Source: Allium sativum (lineage: Eukaryota > Streptophyta > Magnoliopsida > Asparagales > Amaryllidaceae). Taken from it: DNA of 64,000 nucleotides. The position numbers and the translations under genes are program-made. The notes beneath the pieces are model-generated. The model saw only the letters and a list, made by a program, of their open reading frames with translations, searched no databases and had not been told where the DNA came from. Below, piece by piece: positions 49,994 through 61,054 of the stretch; positions within the stretch are counted from its first letter, which is position 1, and every line of letters begins with the position of its first letter. Location of the stretch: the NCBI GenBank assembly GCA_030737875.1, contig CM060926.1, positions 162,017,579 to 162,081,578 of the forward strand, written 5' to 3'.

Positions 49994-50011
49994 TTCCCCC
50001 CAACTTAAAGG
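49994..50011 (-). other. Polypurine tract of B
   Basis: The minus strand reads CCTTTAAGTTGGGGGGAA directly before TGTAACAACCCG. It resembles the PPT region of A (63190-63222). Confidence 0.85.
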
Positions 50012-50549
50012 ATTTCGTTCCGAAATCTCTAAGTTGAGAAAAATGTTGAATCTACCATCCGTCACCCATCTAGTCAGTCATTAATCACTAGCATCCATTG
50101 CCCTTAAAGACTTCTAATGCTTATATGAATATATGCAAAGTTGTGTGTATACGTCCCAAAACTAATGCGAAACTTAGGCGGTCTACTGATTCAGTCGACC
50201 TCCTCAATGCAATGTATGTTAGTGCCATGAATCCAATATGTATGCAAATAATCCTATATAACATGTAAATTCTATATGTGTGCACACTCATTCATCCAAA
50301 TGCAACATCCGTTTGATAACACATCCATTTTCACCCATTAAAAGAAAACAAAAATTCACACACATCCATATGCAGTATGAGAGTGATTGAGCCGATCTAG
50401 TGGCTAATGTGTGTGTATATGGATCCACAAGAAACCGCTGGCAAACACTTGCATCCACTTGCATCCATCAAACATAACATGTCTCAAACACATGTTTACA
50501 TCCATAAGATTCCTATCTAAAGGTCGAGAATACTATTGATAGGACATAC
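50012..50549 (-). other. 3' untranslated region of B
   Basis: Non-coding stretch between the chromodomain stop and the PPT. It matches the corresponding stretch of A (about 62660-63200) in reverse, including the repeated TGCATCCACTTGCATCCA words and a block with GGCGGTCTAC. Confidence 0.6.
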
Positions 50550-53500
50550 TCAAATGATAGAAGCAAGCATAAATAAAATTTTGGAAAAAGGAGTTAAGAA
50601 CATACCCTCGAAAAGAAAAGGGTACGAAGCACGAATCTTGCCTTCGGTCTCCCAAGTTGCATCCTCTGGGTTATCTCCCCATTGAACCTTTATCAGCTTG
50701 ATTTCTTTATTGCGTAGCTTTTTAACTTCTGATCCAAGGATACAGGTAGGGACTCGTCTGACTGTCGCCTCCCGCTTTACTTCCACTTCTTCCAATATGC
50801 TTGGCTCAACAACTTCCATGGTGTCATGCAAACACTTCTACAGATGAGAAACTTGGAAAGCATCATGAACACCGGATACATTTTCTGGAAGCTTTACTCT
50901 ATAGGACATTTGGCCAATCCTCTCGGTTATGGGAAATGGTCCCACAAACCTAGGTGCCAACTTCCCTACCAATCTGAAGCGAACCACATTCCTTAGAGGT
51001 GATACTTTGATAAAAAATAAGTCTCCCACTTCGAATTCGATGTCAGTCCTTCTCTTGTCAGCATAGGATTTTTGCCTATCTTGAGCTGTCTTCATTCGCT
51101 GTCGAATAAGATCAATTTTCTCGGATATTTCTCGAATCATGTCAGGTCCAAGTAATAGTCTTTCTGTAGATTCCCACCAACAAGTTGGTGACCTACAGGG
51201 TGGTCCGTACAATGCTTCGAAGGGTGCCATGCCGATGCTAGCTTGATAACTATTGTTGTAGGCAAACTCTACTAAAGGAAGATGCTCTTCCCAAGTACCT
51301 CCGAAGTCTAGAATACACAACCTTAAAAAATCCTCAAGAATTCTGTTCACCCTTTCCATCTGCCCATCGGTCTGAGGATGATAAGCGGTGATCAAACACA
51401 GCTGAGTACCTAATGCTTCTTGCAAGCTTCTCCAAAATTCACTAGTGAAGATGGGGTCACGATCGCTCACGATACTGGAAGGTACTCCATGAAGACGGAC
51501 TATCTCACGAACATAAATTACTGCCAACCATGATGTCGTCCTCTTACTCTTTTCTGGAATGAAATAAGCGCTCTTAGTGAGTCTATCTACCACAACCCAA
51601 ATACCGGTGTTGCCTTTCTTCGATCTAGGCAAACCATCTATGAAATCCATAGATATGCTCTCCCATTTCCACTGTGGAACCTCCAAAGGATGAAGTAAAC
51701 CACTGGGCTTCTTTTACTCAGCTTTAAGTTGCTGGAAAACTAAACATTGAGAAACAAATTCTGCCACATCCTTCTTCATCCCAGCCCAAAAGAAAACCCT
51801 CTTCATGTCTCTATACATATTATCACTGCTTGGATGAATAGTCATCTTAGAATGGTGGGCTTCTTCCAGGACTGCCTTTATCAAGCTTCCAGTTTGAGGA
51901 ACACAAAGCCTTCCATCTCGTCGCAACCACCCCTTTTCATCTATGGAATATCTGCTGAGGTGACTAGAAGTCTCCCCTTTTTTGAGCTTGTCCACGATGT
52001 CTAAAATCTGTGGATCATCTTGCTGCGAAGCTCCTATCTGATCCATAAGAGCAGGCCGTATTTCCAACGATGCGAACAAGTCAGGCAAAATATCGATGGA
52101 GGGTCTAAAATCAAAAGTTGATATGAACTCCAAATTCTTCCTTTCTATAAACAGAGGACTTAAGGCCATCCTCTGCCTACTTAGTGCATCGGCCACCACA
52201 TTACCCTTGCCAGGAGTATAAGCGATTTCAAAATCATAAGAAGCTAGGAACTCCATCCACCGTTGTTGCCTTAAATTTAGATCCTTCTGCGAGAACAAGT
52301 ACTTGAGAGACTTATGATCGGTGTATAATTCGAACTTCTCTCCTAGTAAATAATGACGCCACGTATTAAGCGCGAATACTATGGCAGCTAACTCTAAATC
52401 ATGGATGGGGTAGTTCTTCTCATGAACTCTCAACTGTCTACCCCCATAACACACCACTTTTCCTTCTTGCATCAGAACCGCACCAAGCCCTGTACCACAT
52501 GCATCAGTGTAAACCGTAAACACTTTGCCCCCATCGGGCAAGGTCAAGACTGGGGCTGTTGTCAGAGCCCTCTTCAAACATTGGAAAGCAACATCACAAT
52601 ATATATCCCATGAAAATGCCAAGTTCTTCTTCGTCATCCTGGTGAGAGGGGCTGATATCTTTGCGAAGACCTTAACGAACTTCCTATAATAGCCTACAAA
52701 TCCAAGAAAGCTTCTCACCTCCGGTGCATTTTTCGGAATTTGCCAATCTTGCACTACAACTACCTTTGCGGGATCTATAGTTATCCCTTCTTTGGACACC
52801 ACATGCCCTAAGAACCTCACCTCTTTTCTCCAAAAATGGCATTTAGAGAACTTTGTCTTAAGCTGATGCGCACGGAGAGTTTTCAAAACCTCTCCCAAAT
52901 GTTGGGCATGCTCTTCTTCGCTTTTGGAGAAGATCAATATATCATCAACAAAAACCATGACAAATTTATTTAGAAACTCCCGACACACCCAACTCATTAG
53001 ATTGACAAAATAAGCGGGTGCATTCGTCAACCCAAAAGGCATAACTAAACATTCAAAGAAACCATCCGAAGTTCTAAAAGCAGTTTTGTCTATGCTGTCC
53101 TCAGCCATCCTCAACTGATGAAACCCCATGGCCAAGTCCAATTGAGAGAATACCGAGGCACCAACAAGCTGGTCAAACAAGTCGTCTATCCTCAGAAGTG
53201 GGTGCTTATTCTTCTTTGTGAGTTTGTTCAATTCTCTGTAGTCCACACACAAATGAAGCGAACCATCCGCCTTAGTTGCGAATACAACTGGAGCACCCCA
53301 TTTAGATATGCTTCGTCTGATAAATCCCTTCTCAAGTATCTCCCCTACTTGGTTACTCAACTCCCTCCTTTCCCTCGGAGCCATATGACGCACTAGTAAT
53401 GCAACTGGTTTTGCATTGTCCACCAGATACATACTAAAATCAATCTCGCGCCTCGGAGGTAAACCCCGTACCTCATCAAAAACATCAGAATAATCTCGGA

Positions 53501-54027
53501 CTACTGGAACAAATAGCAAATTATCTATGGATGCATCAAGAGAATCTAGAAAGCTAAGCATAACAGACCCTTGGGGGTCGCAAGAAATCTCAAGGGTCCT
53601 CCCATGGCAAGTCAGAAGTCAAACGACCCTCCTTTCACAATCTAGAATGACACCATACGTGGTCAGCCAATCCATCCCTAGAATCAACCCATAGCCCATG
53701 AACCCAAGCACATATGCATCACATTCAAATTCGACGCCTAACATAGATATTCTCAAACCCTGACAAATCATAGATAAATGAGCCGAACCACCAATGGGGT
53801 TTGAGACAACTACGGGATCTACTACCATACTAGTATTTAAGTGCAGAGATTCAACCACAGAATTAGATATAAATGAATGTGAAGCACCAGAATCAAAAAA
53901 ATGTTCTAATAGGATGATTTGAAAGAGAAATTAAATCTTCTACAGAAATTTTTCTACCTCTATCAGGAACACTGACCGCGAGAGCATGCACCTGCCCTCT
54001 AGAAGTTCCTGCCCTCTGACCTTGTCC
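50550..54027 (-). pseudogene. B pol: protease, reverse transcriptase, RNase H, integrase, chromodomain
   Basis: Nearly complete on the minus strand. Protease has DSGASHSFIS (about 53865-53894) with GLILGMDWL. Reverse transcriptase has [25 protein letters not shown] and [10 protein letters not shown], all with the catalytic Asp residues. RNase H has [21 protein letters not shown] and [10 protein letters not shown]. Integrase has H-H-C with CLVFQQ, where the last zinc Cys is Phe, then [21 protein letters not shown] and HPQTDGQMERVN (DDE intact), then the GPF-type module. The chromodomain has LIKVQWGDNPEDATWETE. Defects are few: a 1-base shift at a run of seven A (53895-53901), and stops at 53619, 51714 and 50838 in an otherwise single frame. 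It is the best-preserved pol in the window. Confidence 0.92.
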
Positions 54028-54926
54028 CTATTTCTTCGGGCACTCCCTAGCAAAGTGTCCGACCTCTCCGCAATTGAAGCAAGATTTCTTCTTTCTTTTG
54101 CATTCCTTCACCAAGTGGCCCTCTCGTCCACAACTGTGACACTTTCTCTTATCCTTTGCCTTGTCATTCTTTCCACCCTTCTTTTGTTGCTGTTGTTGTT
54201 GTCCTTTCTTGGGCCATATCTTCTTGGTTGTTTCCTCAGCTTTGACCACTTTCTTTTCTCCCTTCTCTTCCTCATGCATCAAGGCCATATCAACAAGCCT
54301 TTCAAAGGTTGCCCCATTAGAATATGGGACATAGCTATCCCATGAAGAGGTTCATTCAGCCATTCAGCAAACCGCAAAGCTTTCTTATGCGGAGTATCCA
54401 CCAATTCTAGTCCAAATCTTGCCAGTTGGTTGAATCTGTTCACATACTCTTTAACAATCAAGTTTCCTTTTTTGAATGCTAAGAACCTCTCCATTTGCAT
54501 GCTTTTTTCAGCTTGGGAAAGAAACTTCATTTCAAACCTCTGTCTAAAGTCATCCCAAGTTTCCACCCAACGGCCTGCTTGAGTTACCTCCCACCAAAAC
54601 GAAGCTTCGTCTTTAAGCAACCAGGCAGCCAGCTGGATTTTCCTTCGATCTTCTACTTCAAAGATAACAAACAAGTCCTCGGTCTCCTTGAGCCGGTTCT
54701 TTGCCTCCACAAATGTCTCGGTTCCATGGAATGGCCTTCCTCCCATAGTTCGTAAATCTTTGCAGATCTTAGAGAAGTTGTCTGCACGCGGAGGAGGAGG
54801 AGGAACAACGGGTGCATCTGGGGGAGGAACATTTCCTTGGCCTTTGGCAGGCGCCGTGGCCTCCAGATACCTACGGAACCATCCTGGTATCGTAACGCCC
54901 TCCGGGATATTGGGTTCCCCAGACAT
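54028..54926 (-). pseudogene. B gag: capsid and two zinc knuckles, one frameshift
   Basis: Starts at MSGEPNIPEG (54926). A proline-rich linker (about residues 35-50) precedes the capsid, which has WLLKDEASFWWEV, FEMKFLSQAEKSMQMERF and VKEYVNRFNQLARFGLE. A 1-base shift near 54290-54310 moves reading into the nucleocapsid frame. That part has a Gln/Lys-rich linker and two intact CCHC knuckles, CHSCGREGHLVKEC and CFNCGEVGHFAREC. The nucleocapsid ends at TAG (54028-54030), after which the protease frame continues with GQGQRAG. Gag binds and packages element RNA into particles in this family. Confidence 0.9.
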
Positions 54927-55087
54927 GTTGAAAAGGAAAAGGAAAGAGATTCAGACAAGGGATCGAAAGATATTACTTATGGCTTTTTGGGGAATGTTTT
55001 TCAAAACAGACTTTTCTTTTTGAAAACGCTTTCTTTAGAAACCTTTTTGAAAATATTTTTCAAATTTTTTATCTAATCTAGTAACCT

Positions 55088-55104
55088 TCAGCTCTAATAC
55101 CAAG
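55088..55104 (-). other. Primer binding site of B
   Basis: The minus strand reads CTTGGTATTAGAGC directly after the LTR end TGTCACA, a one-base variant of the initiator-Met tRNA complement. Confidence 0.85.
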
Positions 55105-56496
55105 TGTGACACCCCCACGTCCGTTAATGTCACTCACAAAGGGAATGCATTAAGCTTCGTGAAGCGTTATAAGTAAACGGAACAGAAATATTACAAGACA
55201 GGCATATAAAGTAACAACGGAATAAAAACTTTATTTATCATAAAACACCGTGGTCCAAAAACATCACATGTCTGAAATACAAAAGCCCATTACAACATAA
55301 AAGCTACTGTCTTGTACTTCAAAATTATCAGAGTACATAAAAGAAATAAAAATCCCCAAAACCAAAATATAGCCATAGCAACAAGGATAGGAGCTTGAGC
55401 CATACATCTCAGCAGCTCCAGCAAAAGTAAGCAGAATCACGGTCAATCCTGAGTGTTCCCGCCCTAAGAACCTTGGGAGGGGGGGAACGGAAGAAAGAAG
55501 AGGAAACAAAAAAGGTCAGACATAAAGTCTGACGAGTCCAGTTACTTTTAGTAAGTAAATAAAAGTAGCATGAAAGGCATATAAAGTGGATAAGAGAGAG
55601 ATAACTACATAAAAGGCAGGTATGACAAGGTAAACAGAATAAGATGAATACGCTTCCCTAATGATTACTCTGCACTGATACTAGTATACCAAAAATGGGA
55701 TGATCCCTTCCACTATAAGGTGGTAGACTTAGGCATACGTCCAAATGTACCCTAAGTACTACCCTAATCGACCGGCTCCCTAATCCACGTACATTCTCTG
55801 TGTCAGCCCCACCGTAGGATGTATCACGTCCTAAAGTGGCAACCCTCCGCTGATACGCATAGCCCCATATCTACAGATGTCACGGTCGTCTTATCTCCTT
55901 CTGCCTGCCTCATGCATGCACATGGCTCGGTCGGTTTGCGTCGCCCACACTGTCCTCCATGTTTGGATCTTTTACAATCAGTTCGGTAAGCGTGCCCCTT
56001 CTTTGACCTAGTTCGGAGTATTCTATTCGATACCTACTCCGGGTTACTGACTGAAACGGGTCCCACACAATATGATACAAGCTCTCCCCCTTATCTTGTA
56101 TCCCCCACTAGGTTTTCCACAGGTTATACTTACCCTAACAGGTGTCTTACTTATATAACCCTAATCTTTCTACCGATTATGCTTACCTATAGGTGTCTTT
56201 AATACATAACCCCCAATCGGTTAAGTCTCGCGGGCCTATATCAAATATTACCCACCCAACTAAGATATAATAACTTAACCCTTCATTGTTCAACCAAGTT
56301 TACTTAACCCTATTTATATTCACACAATCCCTATGGATTCAACTAGGTTAAGTATTTCAATTCATTACCATGTCCATTTATGGTTTATATTGGGCTAGAC
56401 CTCCCACATTAGGCTTACGGCTTATGGAAGTTGGATATGCCGGTCAGGTGCGGGCAGACTTATTCCACAAGTTGGGCCTAACCTCGTGTCTTAGCC
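55105..56496 (-). repeat. B 5' LTR, distal part
   Basis: The counterpart of 28558-29950 in the other LTR. It is interrupted at TAGCC by solo LTR D and resumes at 59632. Confidence 0.9.
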
Positions 56497-56764
56497 TGTA
56501 ACACCCCGAATTTCAGTTAATATTAGCATTCACAAATTAAAGAATAACTAATCCCAGATGTGGGAATTAAGGGAAACGGATTGCGCCATTGTGTTCGTCT
56601 CGGAATTCTGGTTGAGATAGAGTCCGAGTTTGCGTGATTTGGAGTCCGTATGACCCAGCTATGGCCCAACAAAGTTTTCAGAAAAATTCAAGTTCAAAAA
56701 CTAGAGCAAAATTCGAAATTCAACACAAAGGGGGCAAGGCGGGTAAATTCCCGCGCAGGCCAAG

Positions 56765-56839
56765 TCGACAGGGGTGTCGACTGCCCAGTCGACACAGCCC
56801 CAACCCATGTCGACTGCCCAGTCGACACGGGTGTCGACC
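56765..56839. promoter_or_regulatory. Six GTCGAC palindromes forming two identical hairpins in D
   Basis: GTCGAC occurs at 56765, 56777, 56789, 56810, 56822 and 56834. The pairs at 56777-56794 and 56810-56827 form two identical perfect stems, GTCGACTG-CC-CAGTCGAC, 33 bases apart. The B LTRs have a related GGTCGAC(A)CCCC cluster at the same place relative to the TATA box. Confidence 0.65.
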
Positions 56840-56921
56840 TGGGGGCTCGGCCAGGTTGGCCTGGGTGCACTCTGAAGGGGTTTGGGCTGTGTTTTGGGGC
56901 TTGTGACGAAATCTGATGGCT

Positions 56922-57063
56922 CTAAACTAATCTAGGGTTAATCTAAGGGCATAAACTACATCCTAAATCTATAAATACACCCTAAGACTACCCTAAACTA
57001 ATCTAGGGTTAATCTAAGGGCATAAACTACATCCTAAATCTATAAATACACCCTAAGACTACC
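56922..57063 (+). repeat. Tandem duplication of a 71-bp TATA-containing unit in D
   Basis: Two near-identical 71-bp copies (56922-56992 and 56993-57063) each carry CTATAAATACACC (56969 and 57040). The core promoter of this LTR therefore appears duplicated. Confidence 0.75.
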
Positions 57064-57420
57064 CTAATCCATACTAAAAATAGATACAACGTCATCATGC
57101 CGTCAAAATGCAACTTAGAAGGAGCCTCCACAAATTAGAGAGGATGATAGCTTCTCAAATCAACTTATAATCAACTCTAGCAACTAAATCTTCTTCATAG
57201 GAGTGCTAATCAACAAGTTGTGAGTTTCTATGCCTTTAGCAAGCAATTGCTAAACTAATTATGATAGGATATAATGAGGTTATGGTTATGTATGTGGATC
57301 AATGCAAGTTATGTTATCATATGCTATATGTTCATGATGCTAGTTATGCAAGTTTTATGCTATATGTTCATGATGCTAGTTATGCAAATCACTATGATAA
57401 ACATTGATCCATTATGACAC

Positions 57421-57600
57421 CATGTTATGCAAGTTTGGTGTTTGATTATATGCAAGTTCATATATGACATGTTATGCAAGTTTGGTGTTTGATTATATGC
57501 AAGTTCATATATGACATGTTATGCAAGTTTGGTGTTTGATTATATGCAAGTTCATATATGACATGTTATGCAAGTTTGGTGTTTGATTATATGCAAGTAA
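57421..57600. repeat. 47-bp tandem array in D
   Basis: Four units begin CATGTTATGCAAGTTTGGTG, at 57421, 57468, 57515 and 57562. Looser TATGCAAGTT repeats extend from about 57310 to 57890. Confidence 0.85.
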
Positions 57601-59631
57601 CATGTGCAAGTTTACACCTTTGTATGATATGCATACATATGCAAGTTTACCCCTTTGTATGTCATGCATATATATGCATGTTTACCCCTTTTTATGATAT
57701 GAGTAACATATGCAAGTTCATCCCTTTTTAGACCTATGACATGTATGCAAGTTTATCCCTTTATGATAGGTCTATGACATGAACATCTATGCAAGTTACC
57801 CTCTTTATGACATATGTGATTCATGCAAGTTTGGGTTGATTATTTATGCTAGTTGGGTTTGATGCTATGGTCATATATGCAAGTTGACACCTTTAAAACC
57901 CATGTTGATGCTAATGTTATGCTAAGTTGAACCCATTGTATTTGTGATGAATCTTCCCTTTTAAGTAAGTCATGTTAGCGTATTACGTGGGGAACGATGG
58001 GGTTAATATTCATGTTAACAAAATTGTGGTGAAATTGGTATGATGTTGCATACCATAAGTGGATGGACATAATTGAGTCAATTATGTACATCATTAAATT
58101 GGAATTAATTAGGGCGAATTAATTCAAAATATGGGGGTGATTAATTAGGTGTAATTAATCGACTAAGACACGAGGTTGGACCCTTTTGTAGCATAAGACT
58201 GCCCGGACCCGACCGACAAATCCAGCGGCTACAAATGATTGGCCCAATGTGAGAGGTCTTAAGCATAAACTAAATACGTGACAAGTGTAAAGACACAAGG
58301 TTAGACTCTGTTATGGCGTAAGGCTGCCCGGACCCGACCGGCAAATCCAGCTGCCATAAAAGACAGTCTAATGTGAGAGGTCTTTACAAAGGTTACGGTC
58401 TTAATCAATTAAAAAACACTTAACCAGATAAGCATGTAGTGGGGCATGAGGGGTTAAGTGGGTGCCTTGGGTGGCATGTGGAAATCTAGTGGTTGCCTTG
58501 GGTGGCAATAGAAAATACGATTAGAATACTTAACCGAAGTGGAAACATGTAATTAAACATGATTAAAGGGTTAAGTGGGATACACTAGAGGGAGCAAGCT
58601 TAGGTGGGTAGCTTGTGGGGGCCCATTTCAACCAGTAACCCATATGTATCTTTGTGGGCTCGACCCATGTCGAGTACGGGACATGCGTACTGGGCTTGAC
58701 TATAAGAGGCCAAAACGGGTTAGCGGTGGCAACGCAAGTCCAACGAGTTTCATATGCGTGTGTGGACCCGGGCTGGTAGGTAAGACGTTGTTGCATCATG
58801 TAGGTATAAGCCGTGTACCGTTGATAGTATCGGGTTGCCACTTTGGGGAGTGATACACCCCACTGTGGGGCCAGCACGGGTATCTACGTTAGGGAGCCGA
58901 TCGCTTGGGGAGTAGTGGGTACACCTAGTGGAGATAGGGGCAGACGACACCTATGTGGTCAACTAGGGGTACACGAAACTACTAGTTATATTTTCTAAGT
59001 CCATGGGTGGGATCAACCTTTAAGTAGGAACGACTGGTGTGGTGCAGTGTAGTAATTATCCTTGGGTGGGTAGATGCGTTTTTACCGTTATCTTCGTTCT
59101 TCCTATGTCTAGTTGGCTGCTTAGTGTAGTCATTTATCCCCAGTCGTTACCGTACCAAGTTTATATCATACCCTAATTACTTTAATGATTGTATTGTTAA
59201 AGTTATAGGACTCACTCAGACTTATGTCTGACCCCGTTGTTTTTTTATCTTTTTCCCAACCCTCAGGTTCTCAGAGTTGGCCTAGCACTAGTGGGCTTTG
59301 ATCAGATTGCTTTATCTATCTTTTGGAGCTTGGACCGTTGATATAAAGCTCAACTTATCTTTTCTATTATGGCTATTAGTTATGTAGTGGGATTATGTAC
59401 TTATGTTTTTATCAGGATGGATATTTAGTACTTGACTCTTGTTTTATGGTTTTGTTATTGTAACCAAACATGTTTACCTTCTGCTGCAATGAAATGATGT
59501 TTTAGTTAACAAGTATTATTTATATCTGTCTTGTTGTAATTTTTCTGTTCTATATTCACTTAAAATACTCCACCGAAGTTAAGGCATTCCCTTAGTGAGT
59601 GACCTTAGCGGGTGTGGGGTGTTACATAGCC

Positions 59632-61049
59632 CGTCTTGCATTTGTGCACTTAGACCTCTCACATTAGGTTCAACATTGGTGGTTGCTGGATATGACGGTC
59701 GGGTCCGGGCAGACTTCCACCACTAATGCAACCTAACCTCGTGTCATAAGTGCACTTATAATTTCTAATTGTAATCCTAGGCATTTCATTCTTATCAAAT
59801 TTTACCTATGTCGTTATAGGTTATAGGTTTCATGCCCCTTCTCCCCAATTATGTTCATAGTGAATTATATGTCCATATTCATATTCATTAACCAAGTTAT
59901 GCCAATTCTAATATTTTTCCCCGTTCCCTAACTAACGCATTCACATAATTTTGGTGGCATGCCTAGGCTAAAAAGTAGCCTAGTCATGAACAATAAAAAG
60001 GGAAAGGTTATGGGAAGATGACAATAGTGATTATCCTAACACAACTGGCATAAACATGTATATATTGGCATAGACATGTAACTGGCATAATAATAAGGTG
60101 GACATAAAAACAGATCTAGTGAGCAAAGGTGATGATAAAACTAGATCTAACATAATAAGGATGTCACAAGAAGCATGAATGGATCTAAATAGGAATTCAT
60201 ATTTCCAATTACAACAAGATGATCTAGAACTAAACAAGAATTTAACTATCCAAATAATGATAGATCCAAGTCAACCACCATCCTAGGTAAAGGTTCAGAT
60301 CCACAAAGGTGACATGATAAACTATCCACAAGTGAATTAGATCTATAAAAACAGATCTAGCATAATAAAGTTTGAGAGCCAAGAATAACATAGATTCACG
60401 ATTTTAGACACATACAAATCACATTACTATCACGTTTTACTTTTAATCATTTAAATCTAAAAGTAACCTAGAACTCACAGTGTTTGGATTAAGAAGAGAG
60501 AACTAGAAGAGAAGCTTATTGAGTTGCAGTTCTACGCTTGAATCTCTAATTGGTTTACTTTAGTTGATTGCTGTAGAAGATAATTCGGTTCAGTTCAGTC
60601 ACCGGCAGAGTTTGGCCTCCATGGATTCTCAATGAAGAAAACAAGAGAAATGGACCTCTATATATAGCTGTCAGCCTCCAGAAAATCGAATGCCACCTCA
60701 GCCCTAGGGGGGTCGACCCCCCCTTTATGGGGTCGACACCCTTGCTTTGGGGTCGACACCCCTGGGGCGGGAACTTTGCCACCAACAGATTTTTCGAATT
60801 TTGAACTGAAATCTGATTTTCTGGATCCTATATATATATATATATGTATAACTATCTTGCGCGTATACAAACTTCAAACCTTCATAACTTCTTCACACGG
60901 TGTCCATTTTACGCAAACCAAATGTCTATCTTGACCAGAATTTCGAGACGGATGCAATGGAGTAGTCTGTTTCCCTTAATTCTAAATATTAAATTAATTA
61001 TTATTTAATTTATCCTTTTCTAATGTTGTTAAAATTACGGGGTGTTACA
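59632..61049 (-). repeat. B 5' LTR, proximal part
   Basis: The counterpart of 29960-31284 plus 49894-49993. It contains the minus-strand TATA box at 60657-60668 and the intact C target site GACGGATGCAATGG near 60948. It ends at 61049 with GGGGTGTTACA. Confidence 0.9.
60657..60668 (-). promoter_or_regulatory. Putative TATA box of the B 5' LTR
   Basis: The minus strand reads GCTATATATAGAGG. This LTR is upstream of B gag, so this copy would be the promoter that transcribed the element before D inserted downstream of it. Confidence 0.5.
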
Positions 61050-61054
61050 ACCCG

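Larger units (their letters stand above)
56497..59626 (+). mobile_element. Solo LTR D (3,130 bp) of an A/B-related family
   Basis: Starts TGTAACACCCCGAA, ends GTGGGGTGTTACA, and is flanked by a perfect TAGCC duplication (56492-56496 and 59627-59631). The uninterrupted counterpart is at about 29940-29965 in the other B LTR. It holds no PBS, PPT or pol motif, so it is a solo LTR left by LTR-LTR recombination or a very short derivative. The first 200 bases resemble the start of the A and B LTRs (GGGAATTAAGGGAAACGG, GAAATTCTGGT-like). It contains hairpins, a duplicated promoter-like unit and a 47-bp array. Confidence 0.9.
28558..61049 (-). mobile_element. Element B: chromovirus, minus strand, with nested C and D
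   Basis: The plus-strand edges are TGTGACACCCCACG at 28558 and GGGGTGTTACA at 61049. The flanks GCCCG (28553-28557) and ACCCG (61050-61054) form a 5-bp target duplication with one mismatch. The A pol frame continues across it, from DALSRLRIT to a PLFIEW segment. Each LTR is about 2.8 kb once its insertion is removed (28558-31284 plus 49894-49993, and 55105-56496 plus 59632-61049). The internal region, 49994-55104, carries gag-pol on the minus strand. Without C and D the element is roughly 10.7 kb. Confidence 0.9.

Noticed and set aside
56634..56916. Two overlapping open frames in D
   Set aside because: They cross the GTCGAC hairpin repeats in the LTR, have no domain, and overlap in different frames.
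56497..59626. D as a full-length element
   Set aside because: No internal PBS, PPT or second LTR could be found between the TAGCC duplications; a solo LTR explains it best.
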